Source: CAVRJC01 sp964505725
Lineage (GTDB): Bacteria; Actinomycetota; Acidimicrobiia; IMCC26256; DASPTH01
NCBI GenBank assembly: GCA_964505725.1
Contig: CAZDJK010000074.1
Location: forward strand, 1-52,312
DNA length: 52,312 nucleotides
Direction: 5' to 3'
Below, in pieces: positions 8,421-15,965 of this stretch (the first letter of the stretch is position 1; the number at the start of each line of letters is the position of its first letter). The position numbers were made by a program, and so were the translations under genes. Under the pieces are notes generated by a model, which saw nothing but the letters and a program-made list of their open reading frames with translations, ran no database searches and was not told where the DNA came from.

Positions 8421-9260
8421 ATGCCCGATCTCACCCCCGGAGTTGCGAGCGCGCTGTCACCTCTCGTGCGCCGGATCGTGGCCCCCAATCCGGGCCCGTT
8501 CACCGGGGCCGGCACCAACACCTATCTCGTCGGCATCGACGAGGTAGCGGTGATCGATCCCGGACCCGACGACAAGAGCCACATCGACGCCATCATCGGC
8601 GCGTCGATGCGGGAGCGCGTCCGGTGGGTCCTGCTCACGCACACCCATCCCGACCACGTTCCCGGGACCGCCCGCCTGGTGAAGGCGACCGGTGCCGAGG
8701 TGCTCGCGTTCGGTCGGCGCTCCGACAAGAACAACCCGATCGTGCCCGACCGCGCCATCGGCGAGGGCGACACGATCGAGGGCACCGAATTCGGCCTCGA
8801 GGTGCTCCAGACCCCGGGGCACGCGCCGAACCACCTCTGCTTCCTCCTCGAGGAGGAGCGCGCGCTGTTCACCGGCGACACCGTGCTCGACGGCACGTTC
8901 TCGGTCGTGAACCCGGCGCGGGGTGGTGACATGGCGGTCTACCTCGCAACGCTCGCGCGCCTCGAGCGGCTCCGCCTGTCGCGCCTGTACCCGGGCCACG
9001 GCGACGTGATCGAGGAGCCGCGCGCCCGAATCCAGGAGTACATGGCGCACCGGCAGGACCGCGAGAAGCAGATTCTGAAGCTGCTCAAGGCCGGTCCGCT
9101 CCGGGTCAACGAGATCGTGGCGCTCGCCTATGCCGACGTCGAGCTCTCGCCGAAGCTCGAGGAGGCGGCGGGCTGGCAGGTGCACGCGCACCTGCTCAAG
9201 CTGAAGGCCGAGGGCAAGGTCGTCGGCACGTCGGTGAAGTCGGTCTGGAAGCTCGCCTGA
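8421..9260 (+). CDS. MBL-fold metallo-hydrolase, LACTB2-like
   Basis: The 279-residue protein has the zinc-binding HXHXDH motif in 'LLTHTHPDHVPGT', a later 'TPGHAPNHLCFLLEEE', the metal-bridging Asp in 'LFTGDTVLDG', and 'LYPGHGDV'. After residue 210 a winged-helix tail ('RQDREKQILKLLKAGPLRVN') is typical of the LACTB2/Rv3677c group, whose characterised members are endoribonucleases or hydrolases. ATG 8421 is chosen because GAGG lies nine bases upstream. An in-frame GTG at 8412 adds three residues. In M. tuberculosis the homologue sits in the same whiB4/ArsA neighbourhood. Confidence 0.88.
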   Translation: MPDLTPGVASALSPLVRRIVAPNPGPFTGAGTNTYLVGIDEVAVIDPGPDDKSHIDAIIGASMRERVRWVLLTHTHPDHVPGTARLVKATGAEVLAFGRRSDKNNPIVPDRAIGEGDTIEGTEFGLEVLQTPGHAPNHLCFLLEEERALFTGDTVLDGTFSVVNPARGGDMAVYLATLARLERLRLSRLYPGHGDVIEEPRARIQEYMAHRQDREKQILKLLKAGPLRVNEIVALAYADVELSPKLEEAAGWQVHAHLLKLKAEGKVVGTSVKSVWKLA

Positions 9261-9284
9261 CCCGGCCGGGCGCGCCGCCTGCGG

Positions 9285-10436
9285 TCACCGGGCGTCGCCG
9301 ACGGCCCCCTCGAGCAGGTCGAGCATCCGGGCGGTGCACCCGCTCATCTCGATGGGCGGGAGGAGCTCGGTGGCGAGCCGCGCCGCGAGGTCGCGGAACC
9401 CCGCGCCTGCCGCGCCGTCCGGGTCGGTGAGCGTCACCGGCGCGCCGAGGTCGCCGCCGGCCGCCACGGCCGTCTCGATGGGGATCCGGGCCACGAGGGG
9501 CGCGCCGATCTCGGCTGCGAGCTGCTCGCCGCCCCCGGAGCCGAAGACTGCGAGGCGGGTGCCGTCCGGCGTGACGAGCTCGCTCATGTTCTCTACCACG
9601 CCGAGCACCTTCATGTACGAGCGCCGGGCCATGTCGGCCACCCGAGCGGCCACCTTCTGCGCTGCGAGCGCCGGGGTCGTCACCACGAGCATCTCGGCCT
9701 GCGGCAGCATCCGCGCCAGGCCCATCTGGATGTCACCGGTGCCCGGCGGCATGTCGACGAGGAGGTAGTCGAGGTCGTCGCCCCACCGCACGTCGGTGAG
9801 GAACTGCTCGAGCGCCCTGGTGAGGATGAGCCCGCGCCACATGAGCGCGGTCGCCTCGTCGTCGACGAGGAAGCCCATCGACACCACGCGCAGCTCGCCG
9901 GCCACGCCGTGCTCACCGGGGACCGGCAGGACGTGGGGCGTGATCTTGCCGTCGCTGCCGCCGAGGCGGCCCTCGATGCCGAGCATCCGCGGCACGCTGA
10001 ACCCCCAGATGTCGGCGTCGAGCACGCCGACGGTGAGCCCACGGGCCGCGAGGGCCACCGCGAGGTTCACGGTGACCGAAGACTTGCCGACACCGCCTTT
10101 GCCGCTCGCGACCGCCACGACCCGGGTGGTCGACGGCACCTCCGTGGGCGCAGCCTCCTCGCGGGCGTTCCAGCGGGCCCGTTGCATCGCCGCCCGCTTC
10201 TGCTCCTGGTTCATCTCCGCGTACTCGACGGTGACGTCGCTGACGCCGGGCAGGCCCCGCACCTTCGACTCGACGTCGCGCTTGATCTGGGTGCGCAGCG
10301 GGCACCCGGCGGTGGTCAGCGCGACCCGCACCCGCACCTGGCCGTGGGCGTCGACGGTGATGTCGTCGACCATGCCGAGGTCGACGATGCTGGCGTGGAG
10401 CTCGGGGTCGATGACCCCGGCCAGGGCGCGCCGCAC
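9285..10436 (-). CDS. mrp: Mrp/NBP35-type iron-sulphur carrier ATPase
   Basis: The 383-residue protein has an N-terminal MIP18/DUF59 domain (1-80, 'GVIDPELHASIVDLGMV', with the conserved Cys in 'TTAGCPLRTQ') and a P-loop domain with deviant Walker A 'VASGKGGVGKSSVTVN' and 'LLVDMPPGTGDIQMGL'. Mrp proteins carry Fe-S clusters to target enzymes. The CXXC that holds the cluster in many Mrp proteins is absent: the block after ENMS reads ELVTPDG where C-x-x-C is expected. GTG 10436 has no ribosome site, and no ATG, GTG or TTG occurs between it and an upstream in-frame stop, so the true start may be non-canonical. It is divergent from a SufR-like regulator. Confidence 0.9.
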   Translation of the reverse strand: MRRALAGVIDPELHASIVDLGMVDDITVDAHGQVRVRVALTTAGCPLRTQIKRDVESKVRGLPGVSDVTVEYAEMNQEQKRAAMQRARWNAREEAAPTEVPSTTRVVAVASGKGGVGKSSVTVNLAVALAARGLTVGVLDADIWGFSVPRMLGIEGRLGGSDGKITPHVLPVPGEHGVAGELRVVSMGFLVDDEATALMWRGLILTRALEQFLTDVRWGDDLDYLLVDMPPGTGDIQMGLARMLPQAEMLVVTTPALAAQKVAARVADMARRSYMKVLGVVENMSELVTPDGTRLAVFGSGGGEQLAAEIGAPLVARIPIETAVAAGGDLGAPVTLTDPDGAAGAGFRDLAARLATELLPPIEMSGCTARMLDLLEGAVGDAR

Positions 10437-10553
10437 TTCGCCGGCGTCGGGCGCCGGGCCGGCCTGGGGCGCGTGGACGGGCGCTCCGGGGTCGTCGGGG
10501 TCGGGGGAGTAGATGGTGATGGTGGGGCTCCCGGTCCGTAGGTTGGCGTGTCA

Positions 10554-10584
10554 TTGATAAATACAGGCTCGATCTTGAAAATAT
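10554..10584. promoter_or_regulatory. AT-rich divergent control region with direct repeats TTGATAAATA / TTGAAAATAT
   Basis: Between mrp and the SufR-like gene, two similar ten-base elements start at 10554 and 10575, spaced 21 bases apart (two helical turns). The stretch is strikingly AT-rich for this genome and is the likely site for both divergent promoters and for the regulator. A weak minus-strand promoter TTTTCA-16-TATCAA can be read through it. The operator role is inferred. Confidence 0.45.
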
Positions 10585-10657
10585 GCCCGCCGCGGGCTAC
10601 CGTCAATCCGGAGCGTCTGGAAATGCAGACACCGGCGAGAGAGCGGCGGGACGCGGC

Positions 10658-11356
10658 GTGGACCAGCTGGCGGTGCTGAAGGCACTGGGCGACGAGACCC
10701 GGTACGCGATGTACGAGGAGCTCGCCCGGTCCACCGCGGCCATGTCGGCGCAGGATCTCGCCGATCGCCTCGGCCTGCACCCCAACACGGTTCGGCTGCA
10801 CCTCGACCGCCTGCGCGAGGCGGGTCTGGTCGACGTGGAGCCGGTCCACCGCGGCACCGTCGGGCGGCCCCAGCACCTCTACTTCCTCGCCGCCGGGGCG
10901 CCCGGTCTCGGGTTCGACCCGCCTGCCCACGCGCTGCTCGCGGGACTGCTCGCCGCGCTGGCGGAGGGCGTCGGCGCCGAGGCCGACGACGCGGTGCGCA
11001 CCGGCACCGTATGGGGACGCGAGGCCGGCCGGCGCACCCGCACGCAGAGCTGCGTCCGCGCACTGGAGGGCGAGCTCACGCGTCTCGGCTTCGAGCCCGC
11101 GCTCGAGCCGTCACCGTCGGGAGACGACCGCACCGCGCGCGTCGAGTTCCTCCACTGTCCGTTCCGGGAGCTGGCCGAGGCCTATCCCGAGCTGGTCTGC
11201 AACCTCCACCGCGGCCTGTGTGAAGGTGTGGTCGAGGCGGTCGGAGGGGGAAGTATCGAGGAGTTCGCGACGTTGTACGACAGCGAGCCTTGTCACGTCA
11301 CCGTGGGCCTCGGGTATCCTGAGGTCGTCGAGTCCGGGCTCGCGGCTGATCGGTAG
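10658..11356 (+). CDS. SufR-like winged-helix regulator with C-terminal cysteines
   Basis: The N-terminal winged helix-turn-helix (from GTG 10658, residues 3-75: 'LKALGDETRYAMYEELA', 'LHPNTVRLHLDRLREAGLV') is ArsR/DeoR-like. The C-terminal half has Cys167, Cys181, Cys188 and Cys212 ('LHCPFRELAEAYPELVC', 'HRGLC', 'SEPCHV'). That resembles SufR and Rv1460, which sense Fe-S status with a C-terminal cluster, although the spacing (13, 6, 23) differs from cyanobacterial SufR. It sits between mrp and erpA, so it probably controls Fe-S genes. An in-frame ATG at 10583 would add 25 poorly conserved residues and would start inside the AT-rich control region. Confidence 0.82.
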   Translation: MDQLAVLKALGDETRYAMYEELARSTAAMSAQDLADRLGLHPNTVRLHLDRLREAGLVDVEPVHRGTVGRPQHLYFLAAGAPGLGFDPPAHALLAGLLAALAEGVGAEADDAVRTGTVWGREAGRRTRTQSCVRALEGELTRLGFEPALEPSPSGDDRTARVEFLHCPFRELAEAYPELVCNLHRGLCEGVVEAVGGGSIEEFATLYDSEPCHVTVGLGYPEVVESGLAADR

Positions 11357-11398
11357 AGCTGGCAGTCTCGGAGTCGGTCGTAGTCGGTAGGAGGTCCG

Positions 11399-11746
11399 AT
11401 GTTCTCCGTCCAGGATGCAAGCATGGTCTTCACCCTCACCGACGCCGCCGCGGCGAAGGTGCGGACCCTCATCGAGGCCGAGGGCAACCCCGACCTCGTG
11501 CTCCGCGTCGCGGTGCGTCCGGGAGGGTGCTCGGGCCTGAGCTACGAGATGTTCTTCGACTCCGACGTCGCCGACGACGACATCCGTACCGAGTACCGCG
11601 GTGTCACCGTGGTGATCGATTCCGCGAGCGCTCCGCACCTCGGTGGTGCCGAGCTCGACTACCGCGACGGTCTGCAGGACTCCGGGTTCGCGATCACGAA
11701 CCCGAACGCGACCCGCACGTGCGGGTGCGGCCAGTCATTCTCCTGA
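11399..11746 (+). CDS. erpA: A-type iron-sulphur cluster carrier (HesB/IscA/ErpA family)
   Basis: The 115-residue protein has the three family cysteines, in 'PGGCSGLSYEM' and 'TRTCGCGQSFS', that bind a [2Fe-2S] or [4Fe-4S] cluster for delivery to apo-proteins. The length and the C-X(n)-CGC ending match ErpA/IscA. A strong TAGGAGG six bases before ATG 11399 fixes the start, although a second in-frame ATG (11423) follows. It lies 42 bases downstream of the SufR-like regulator and near mrp, which makes a small Fe-S module. Confidence 0.93.
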   Translation: MFSVQDASMVFTLTDAAAAKVRTLIEAEGNPDLVLRVAVRPGGCSGLSYEMFFDSDVADDDIRTEYRGVTVVIDSASAPHLGGAELDYRDGLQDSGFAITNPNATRTCGCGQSFS

Positions 11747-11763
11747 GCTCCTGACCTGCGCGG

Positions 11764-11779
11764 CCCGGCGGTCGCCGGG
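11764..11779 (+). terminator. Possible hairpin after erpA
   Basis: CCCGGC-GGTC-GCCGGG forms a six-pair stem with a four-base loop 18 bases after the erpA stop. There is no T tract, so termination is only a suggestion. Confidence 0.3.
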
Positions 11780-11832
11780 TCGCCCCGGTCGAAGTTGTCC
11801 CGCGTCGAGGCGCCCGACCTGCGAGGAGAGCG

Positions 11833-12363
11833 ATGACCCCCATACTTCCCCCGAGGCCTCCCGACGAGTGGGGGCCCGGACAAGCGCCCGCGCCTTCGTA
11901 CGTGCCACCTTCCTGGGTCACCCCCCCGCCCAACGAGCCCGCTCCCGAGCCGGAGGCCCCGGCGCCGCCCGCTCGCACGCCCGCGCCGACGAGAAAGCGC
12001 GCGGCGAAGAAGACGCCGGCGAAGAAGACGGCGGCCAAGAAGCGCGTAGCGAAGAAGGCTCCGGCCAACAAGCGCGCGGCGAAGAAGGCGGCGGCCAAGA
12101 GGCGCACCGTCAAGAAGGCGCCGGCCAAGAAGCGCGCGGCGAGGAAGACGATGGCGCGCACGCCGGTGAAGCGCACTGCGGCGAAGCGGGCCGCGGCGAA
12201 GCGGACGGCGCCGGCGAAGAAGCGCGTCACCAAGAAGCGCACCGCGAAGAAGCCGACGGCGCGCAAGCCGGTGAAGCGCACCGCGACGAAGCGGACCGCG
12301 ACGAAGAGGAAGGCACCGGCCCGCAAGGCGCCCGCGCGCAAGGCCGCGCGCAGGCGGCGTTGA
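11833..12363 (+). CDS. Histone H1-like Lys/Ala-rich DNA-binding protein
   Basis: The first 45 residues are Pro-rich (PPRPPDEWGPGQ...). The remaining 130 are a low-complexity Lys/Arg/Ala/Pro tail of AKK, AKR and APARK units, like the C-terminal domain of eukaryotic H1 and bacterial H1-like proteins (AlgP, Hc1). It should bind nucleic acid by charge and may compact DNA. The ATG has GAGGAGAG just upstream. It is convergent with the Tat-signal gene, with only three bases between the stops. The Lys/Ala-rich tail is similar in composition to the C-terminus of TopA at 47208-50024. Confidence 0.8.
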   Translation: MTPILPPRPPDEWGPGQAPAPSYVPPSWVTPPPNEPAPEPEAPAPPARTPAPTRKRAAKKTPAKKTAAKKRVAKKAPANKRAAKKAAAKRRTVKKAPAKKRAARKTMARTPVKRTAAKRAAAKRTAPAKKRVTKKRTAKKPTARKPVKRTATKRTATKRKAPARKAPARKAARRRR

Positions 12364-12366
12364 GCG

Positions 12367-13245
12367 CTACTGCACCAGGCCGTCCAACAGCGTCTTCATC
12401 TCCTTCCCACCGAACGCGCCGTCGATGCGCGACTTGATGGTGCCGGTCGCGTCGATCCCGAACAGCCACGGCTCGGAGGCGAGTCCCCATGCGTCGACGG
12501 TGGGCACGAGGTCGGTGCCGGTCAGCGACTTGTAGATCTCGATGTGCACGAAGTCGACGCGGTCCGCGTACGGCGCCTCGAGTCGGAGCAGCTCGTCGAG
12601 CACCGGCCCGCAGTACTGCGACTGGCACCGCGCGGGGGTCGCGAACAGCGCCGCCACCGGCCGCCCCGCACCGATCACCGTCGAGAGCGACTGCGTGTGC
12701 AAGGGGCACGCGGGCTGACGGGTGCAGATGGGGTTCACGCCGAGCGTGTCGGCCGTGGTCGGTGAAGCGGCCCGAGGGGCCGCCTGACCCACGACGGGCG
12801 CCGTCGCCTGTGCGTTGACCTGCAACGCGAACTTGACCTTCTTCCCGGCGACCGACGCTTCCGCCCGCCATGCGCCTGCCTCGTCGAGCACAGGCGTGGT
12901 CACGTAGACCCCGCGCCCCTTCGGGAGGCCGGCGCGGTCGAGCGGGGCGGGCACCGTCGGCGTCCATCGGCCCCCGGGGCTGCGGAACCGGATCTTCGCC
13001 GCGGGTCCGCTCACGAACCGGATGCCGTCGGGGCTCCCCTGCTCGAGCACGAAGACGAAACGCTGAGGCTGCGACGAGGCGTAGAGGTCGCTCGAGAGGA
13101 CGAACGCCCCGACCGGGTAGCTGGCCGCGCCGGCTGCGGATTCCGGGAGCGCTGACGCGACGACGAGCCCGCCCGCGGCGGCCAACCCGGCCCCCAGAAA
13201 GCTCCGCCGCGACAGCGCGTCCGGGCGCGGGGTGTCGGGAGCCAT
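12367..13245 (-). CDS. Tat-exported thioredoxin-fold protein
   Basis: The start ATG at 13245 has AGGATAGGGGG just upstream. Residues 8-45 form a twin-arginine signal ('LSRRSFLGAGLAAAGGLVVA'). After an Ig-like or beta-rich region (50-150) the C-terminal 140 residues resemble a thioredoxin fold with the pair in 'ARCQSQYCGPVLDELL' (CX4C, as in SCO1-like actinobacterial proteins), plus Cys residues in 'NPICTRQPACPLHTQ'. It should act outside the membrane in thiol-disulphide exchange or metal delivery. It is divergent, by 28 bases, from the molybdenum-hydroxylase fusion, so a functional link to that enzyme is possible but unproven. Confidence 0.78.
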   Translation of the reverse strand: MAPDTPRPDALSRRSFLGAGLAAAGGLVVASALPESAAGAASYPVGAFVLSSDLYASSQPQRFVFVLEQGSPDGIRFVSGPAAKIRFRSPGGRWTPTVPAPLDRAGLPKGRGVYVTTPVLDEAGAWRAEASVAGKKVKFALQVNAQATAPVVGQAAPRAASPTTADTLGVNPICTRQPACPLHTQSLSTVIGAGRPVAALFATPARCQSQYCGPVLDELLRLEAPYADRVDFVHIEIYKSLTGTDLVPTVDAWGLASEPWLFGIDATGTIKSRIDGAFGGKEMKTLLDGLVQ

Positions 13246-13250
13246 CCCCC

Positions 13251-13256
13251 TATCCT
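13251..13256 (+). promoter_or_regulatory. Possible -10 box (TATCCT) for the molybdenum-hydroxylase fusion
   Basis: TATCCT lies 17 bases before the GTG at 13274, within the 28-base divergent intergenic space. GGAGG (13264-13268) follows as the ribosome site. The -35 would fall inside the divergent Tat-signal gene. Confidence 0.35.
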
Positions 13257-13273
13257 GCCCTCCGGAGGTCGCG

Positions 13274-15007
13274 GTGTCGGATCGGGTCGTGTTCACGTGC
13301 AACGACGCGCCCGTCGACCTCGCGTGCGAGGCCGGGGAGTCCCTTCTGACCGTCCTGCGGGAGCGCCTCGGCCTGGTCTCGGTGAAGGACGGCTGCGCTC
13401 CCCAGGGTCAGTGCGGGTGCTGCACCGTGCTCGTGGACGGCGAGCCGCGGGTCGCCTGCGTCACCCCCGTGAGCCGGGTGTCGGGGCGGTCGGTCACCAC
13501 CGTCGACGGGCTCGCCGCGTCCGAGCGCGAATCCCTGGCCGGGGTGTTCGCGGCTTCGGGCGGGTCCCAGTGCGGCTTCTGCACGCCCGGGATCCTCGTA
13601 CGGGCGGCGTGGCTCCGCGCCCGCGGCAAGACCCGCCCGGTCGACGTCGACCGGGCGCTGGCCGCGCACCTCTGCCGGTGCACCGGCTGGCAGACCATTC
13701 ACGAGGCGCTCGACGCGCTCGCCGCGCCGGGGGCGGGCGCGCCAGGGGCAGGCGCGCCGGGTCGCCCGCCCGAACCGGCATCGCGGCGGGCCGCGCTCGA
13801 GGGTGGGACCGCCCAGGCCGTCGGCGCTGCCATCGCGCTCGGTGCGGGAGGCTTCGCCGACGACGCCGCGCCCCGGGATGCGCTGGTGGCGGTGCCGCTT
13901 CCCCCCGGCTCCTCGGCGGCGTCGGTCGACGCCGTCGGACTGCAGTGGGTGGTGGGCGACACGCTCGCCACGGCGCGCGCGCTCGCGGGCAACGTGCAGG
14001 GCCGGCGCACCACGGTGGTGGGAGCGCCGCCGTTGGATCTGCCGGACCTACCGCCCGGCGGCGTCCGCCTCGCGACCTCCTGGGTGGAGCCTGCGTACCT
14101 CGAGCCCGATGCGTCGTGGTGCGCGCCCGGCGGCGAGCCCGCGTCGCCGCTCGCCAACGGAGGGGCGTTCGGTGGCAAGGTCGGGTCGCCGGCGCCGGGT
14201 GCGGCACGCGAGCTCGCCGACCGGCTCGGCGTCACGGTCAGGGTCGTGTTCGCGCGGGAGGACGTCGTGCGCCTGGGCCCCAAGCGGCCGCCGATCTCGG
14301 CCTCGGCCCGCTACGTCGACGGCACCGTCGTGGTCGACGGGCTCGTCGCGGGCGATGCCGCCCCGTTCCGCGACCCGGTGCGCTGGCCCTACCGCGTCGC
14401 GGAACGCGGCGAGTGGTCGACTGTCGTCATCGCGGGGCCGGCAACCTCGCGCGACCTGCGCGCCGTCGGTCTCGCCGAGCGCGCGGTGCTGCTCGAGGGC
14501 GCGCTCGACGAAGCGGGAGTCGACCGCGCCGCACTCGTCGACGACGACCGCGCCGCGACCGTCCTGCTCGACGCGTGCATGCGCGCGCCAGGGGGCGCGC
14601 TGGCCGGCGCGCGCGTCTCGGTGGACGAGCGCGGCGCGATCGGCGCGGTGCACGTACGGGTGGCGGCGGGCGACCCGCTCGACGAAGTCGTACTGCGTTC
14701 GTATGCGATCGGTGCCGCACACATGGCGCTCGGGTGGGTGCTCTCCGAGTCCCTCACCGTCGACCGCGACACCGGCGCCGTCCACGACCTGACCATCCGG
14801 TCGTTCGGCATCATCCGTGCCCAGGCCGTGCCGCCGATCACGGTCGAGATCATCGACGAGCCGGGCGCCGCGCTCCCACGAGCGTCCGACGCCGTGTTCG
14901 CGGCGGTCGCCGCCACCACGTGGAACGCGGTCGCTCGCGCCGAGGGGGTGCGACCCGACACCTTCCCGGCGGCCGAGACCCGCGCCGCCCGGCGGCTACG
15001 CGGCTGA
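13274..15007 (+). CDS. Compact molybdenum-hydroxylase fusion: [2Fe-2S] subunit joined to a shortened Moco domain
   Basis: GTG 13274 has GGAGG five bases upstream. Residues 1-150 are a xanthine-dehydrogenase-type iron-sulphur subunit: plant-type cluster at Cys41, 47, 50, 62 ('GCAPQGQCGCCTVLVDG'), second cluster at Cys100, 103, 134, 136 ('QCGFCTPG', 'CRCTGW'). An Ala/Pro/Gly linker (150-170) leads to about 400 residues resembling the molybdopterin-binding large subunit, with 'NGGAFGGK' (295-302) and a C-terminal block where 'IIDEP' stands for the usual GxGEP, keeping the catalytic Glu (529). The large subunit is normally about 750 residues, so the hammerhead and part of the Moco domains are missing. 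No FAD subunit is adjacent. The substrate is unknown. Confidence 0.82.
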   Translation: MSDRVVFTCNDAPVDLACEAGESLLTVLRERLGLVSVKDGCAPQGQCGCCTVLVDGEPRVACVTPVSRVSGRSVTTVDGLAASERESLAGVFAASGGSQCGFCTPGILVRAAWLRARGKTRPVDVDRALAAHLCRCTGWQTIHEALDALAAPGAGAPGAGAPGRPPEPASRRAALEGGTAQAVGAAIALGAGGFADDAAPRDALVAVPLPPGSSAASVDAVGLQWVVGDTLATARALAGNVQGRRTTVVGAPPLDLPDLPPGGVRLATSWVEPAYLEPDASWCAPGGEPASPLANGGAFGGKVGSPAPGAARELADRLGVTVRVVFAREDVVRLGPKRPPISASARYVDGTVVVDGLVAGDAAPFRDPVRWPYRVAERGEWSTVVIAGPATSRDLRAVGLAERAVLLEGALDEAGVDRAALVDDDRAATVLLDACMRAPGGALAGARVSVDERGAIGAVHVRVAAGDPLDEVVLRSYAIGAAHMALGWVLSESLTVDRDTGAVHDLTIRSFGIIRAQAVPPITVEIIDEPGAALPRASDAVFAAVAATTWNAVARAEGVRPDTFPAAETRAARRLRG

Positions 15008-15679
15008 AGCGGCTGGTCGAGGCGCGGCTTCGCCGGTCTTCGCTCGCATCATGAGGATGCTGGTCGCCAGCACCCACAGCAAGAACCCGATGAATCCGGC
15101 AAAGCCGGCGAAGAAGATGGCGTCCTTGTCGGTCGCCGTCGCCGCGGCGCCCACGATCGCCACCAGTGAGACCAGTGCCCCGAACCAGCCGAGCAGGCGC
15201 GGAAGCGCGTTGGTGCGGAGCACCACGACCGAGACCGAGCCCACGAAGACGACAATGCCGATCAGGGTGGCGCTCGTGAGCGCCCCGGTCAACACGTAGA
15301 AGAACTTGAGACCTTGCGCACCGATGAAGTTCCGCTCCAACGCGACCGCGCCAACGGCGACACCACCGATCGTCGCCATGGCGGCCGCGAACACGGCGCC
15401 GGCGAAGGCGGACACGGTGAGTCGGGGGGACCCGCCCTCATTGACCCGCATCAGGCGCCACACCGATCCGAGCCACCACAGCAGGGGGATGACGGCGAGC
15501 GCGCCGATGTAGCCGGCCCATTGGACGGCGTCGTGGTGGTCGGCGAAGTACTTCACGATCTTGCCGACGCCGTCACTCGGTTTCGGCGGCGAGCCAGGGA
15601 TGAAGGCGGCCACCGCCACCAACACTACGAACAGGATGCCGCCCCAGTTCGCGGCGCGCTCCCACTTCGAGTCGTCCAC
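14996..15679 (-). CDS. Multi-pass membrane protein of unknown function
   Basis: The 227-residue protein has about six hydrophobic segments ('WGGILFVVLVAVAAFI', 'YIGALAVIPLLWWLGSVW', 'VSAFAGAVFAAAMATIGGVA', 'ALTSATLIGIVVFVGSVS', 'LLGWFGALVSLVAIVGAAA', 'IFFAGFAGFIGFLLWVLATS'). The GTG at 15679 has GGGGGTTT upstream. Similar actinobacterial membrane proteins are annotated only as hypothetical. Its 3' end overlaps the convergent molybdenum-enzyme gene by 12 bases. Two dyad-containing repeats lie just upstream of its start. Confidence 0.75.
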   Translation of the reverse strand: MDDSKWERAANWGGILFVVLVAVAAFIPGSPPKPSDGVGKIVKYFADHHDAVQWAGYIGALAVIPLLWWLGSVWRLMRVNEGGSPRLTVSAFAGAVFAAAMATIGGVAVGAVALERNFIGAQGLKFFYVLTGALTSATLIGIVVFVGSVSVVVLRTNALPRLLGWFGALVSLVAIVGAAATATDKDAIFFAGFAGFIGFLLWVLATSILMMRAKTGEAAPRPAASAA

Positions 15680-15694
15680 GGAAACCCCCGAGTG

Positions 15695-15733
15695 CCGGCG
15701 CGTGAGCGCCCCCCGAACCGGCGCGTGAGCGCC
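15695..15733. repeat. Two 16-base direct repeats, each with an internal dyad
   Basis: The sequence CCGGCGCGTGAGCGCC occurs at 15695-15710 and 15718-15733, 23 bases apart. Each copy contains the inverted repeat GGCGC-GTGA-GCGCC. The pair lies upstream of the membrane-protein gene starting at 15679 and may be a tandem operator. Confidence 0.6.
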
Positions 15734-15805
15734 TTCCGGGATGGTGCGCCCCGGATCGGGTGATTGCAAGGATTGCGAGAGACTGCGAGCCCGCGGGTCG
15801 CGAGC

Positions 15806-15811
15806 TAGGGT
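15806..15811 (+). promoter_or_regulatory. Leaderless -10 box (TAGGGT) for the small membrane protein
   Basis: TAGGGT ends six bases before the GTG at 15818, and there is no ribosome site. This supports the reality of the small gene and a leaderless transcript. Confidence 0.4.
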
Positions 15812-15817
15812 CGTGCT

Positions 15818-15958
15818 GTGGCCGCCGGAGGCATCCTCATCGCGCTGGCGATGCTGCTCGCGCTGCCGGTCGCGATCATGCTGGTCGGCGCGCTGTGGAG
15901 CGCGTTGGCGGGCTGGGTCCTCACCGACGACGTCGAACGGCGGGCGTCGCCCGGGTAA
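15818..15958 (+). CDS. Small single- or double-span membrane protein (46 aa)
   Basis: The reading frame GTG...TAA encodes 46 residues, mostly one long hydrophobic stretch (GGILIALAMLLALPVAIMLV, then GALWSALAGWVL) with a short charged tail (TDDVERRASPG). A TANNNT box six bases before the start suggests a leaderless mRNA. It ends eight bases before the stop of the convergent regulator gene. The family is not recognised. Confidence 0.5.
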   Translation: MAAGGILIALAMLLALPVAIMLVGALWSALAGWVLTDDVERRASPG

Positions 15959-15965
15959 CGACGCT

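Noticed and set aside
11990..12360. Lys-rich repeats as a CRISPR-like or satellite array
   Set aside because: The repeats are codon-level AAG/GCG units in one open frame with a ribosome site and no spacers.
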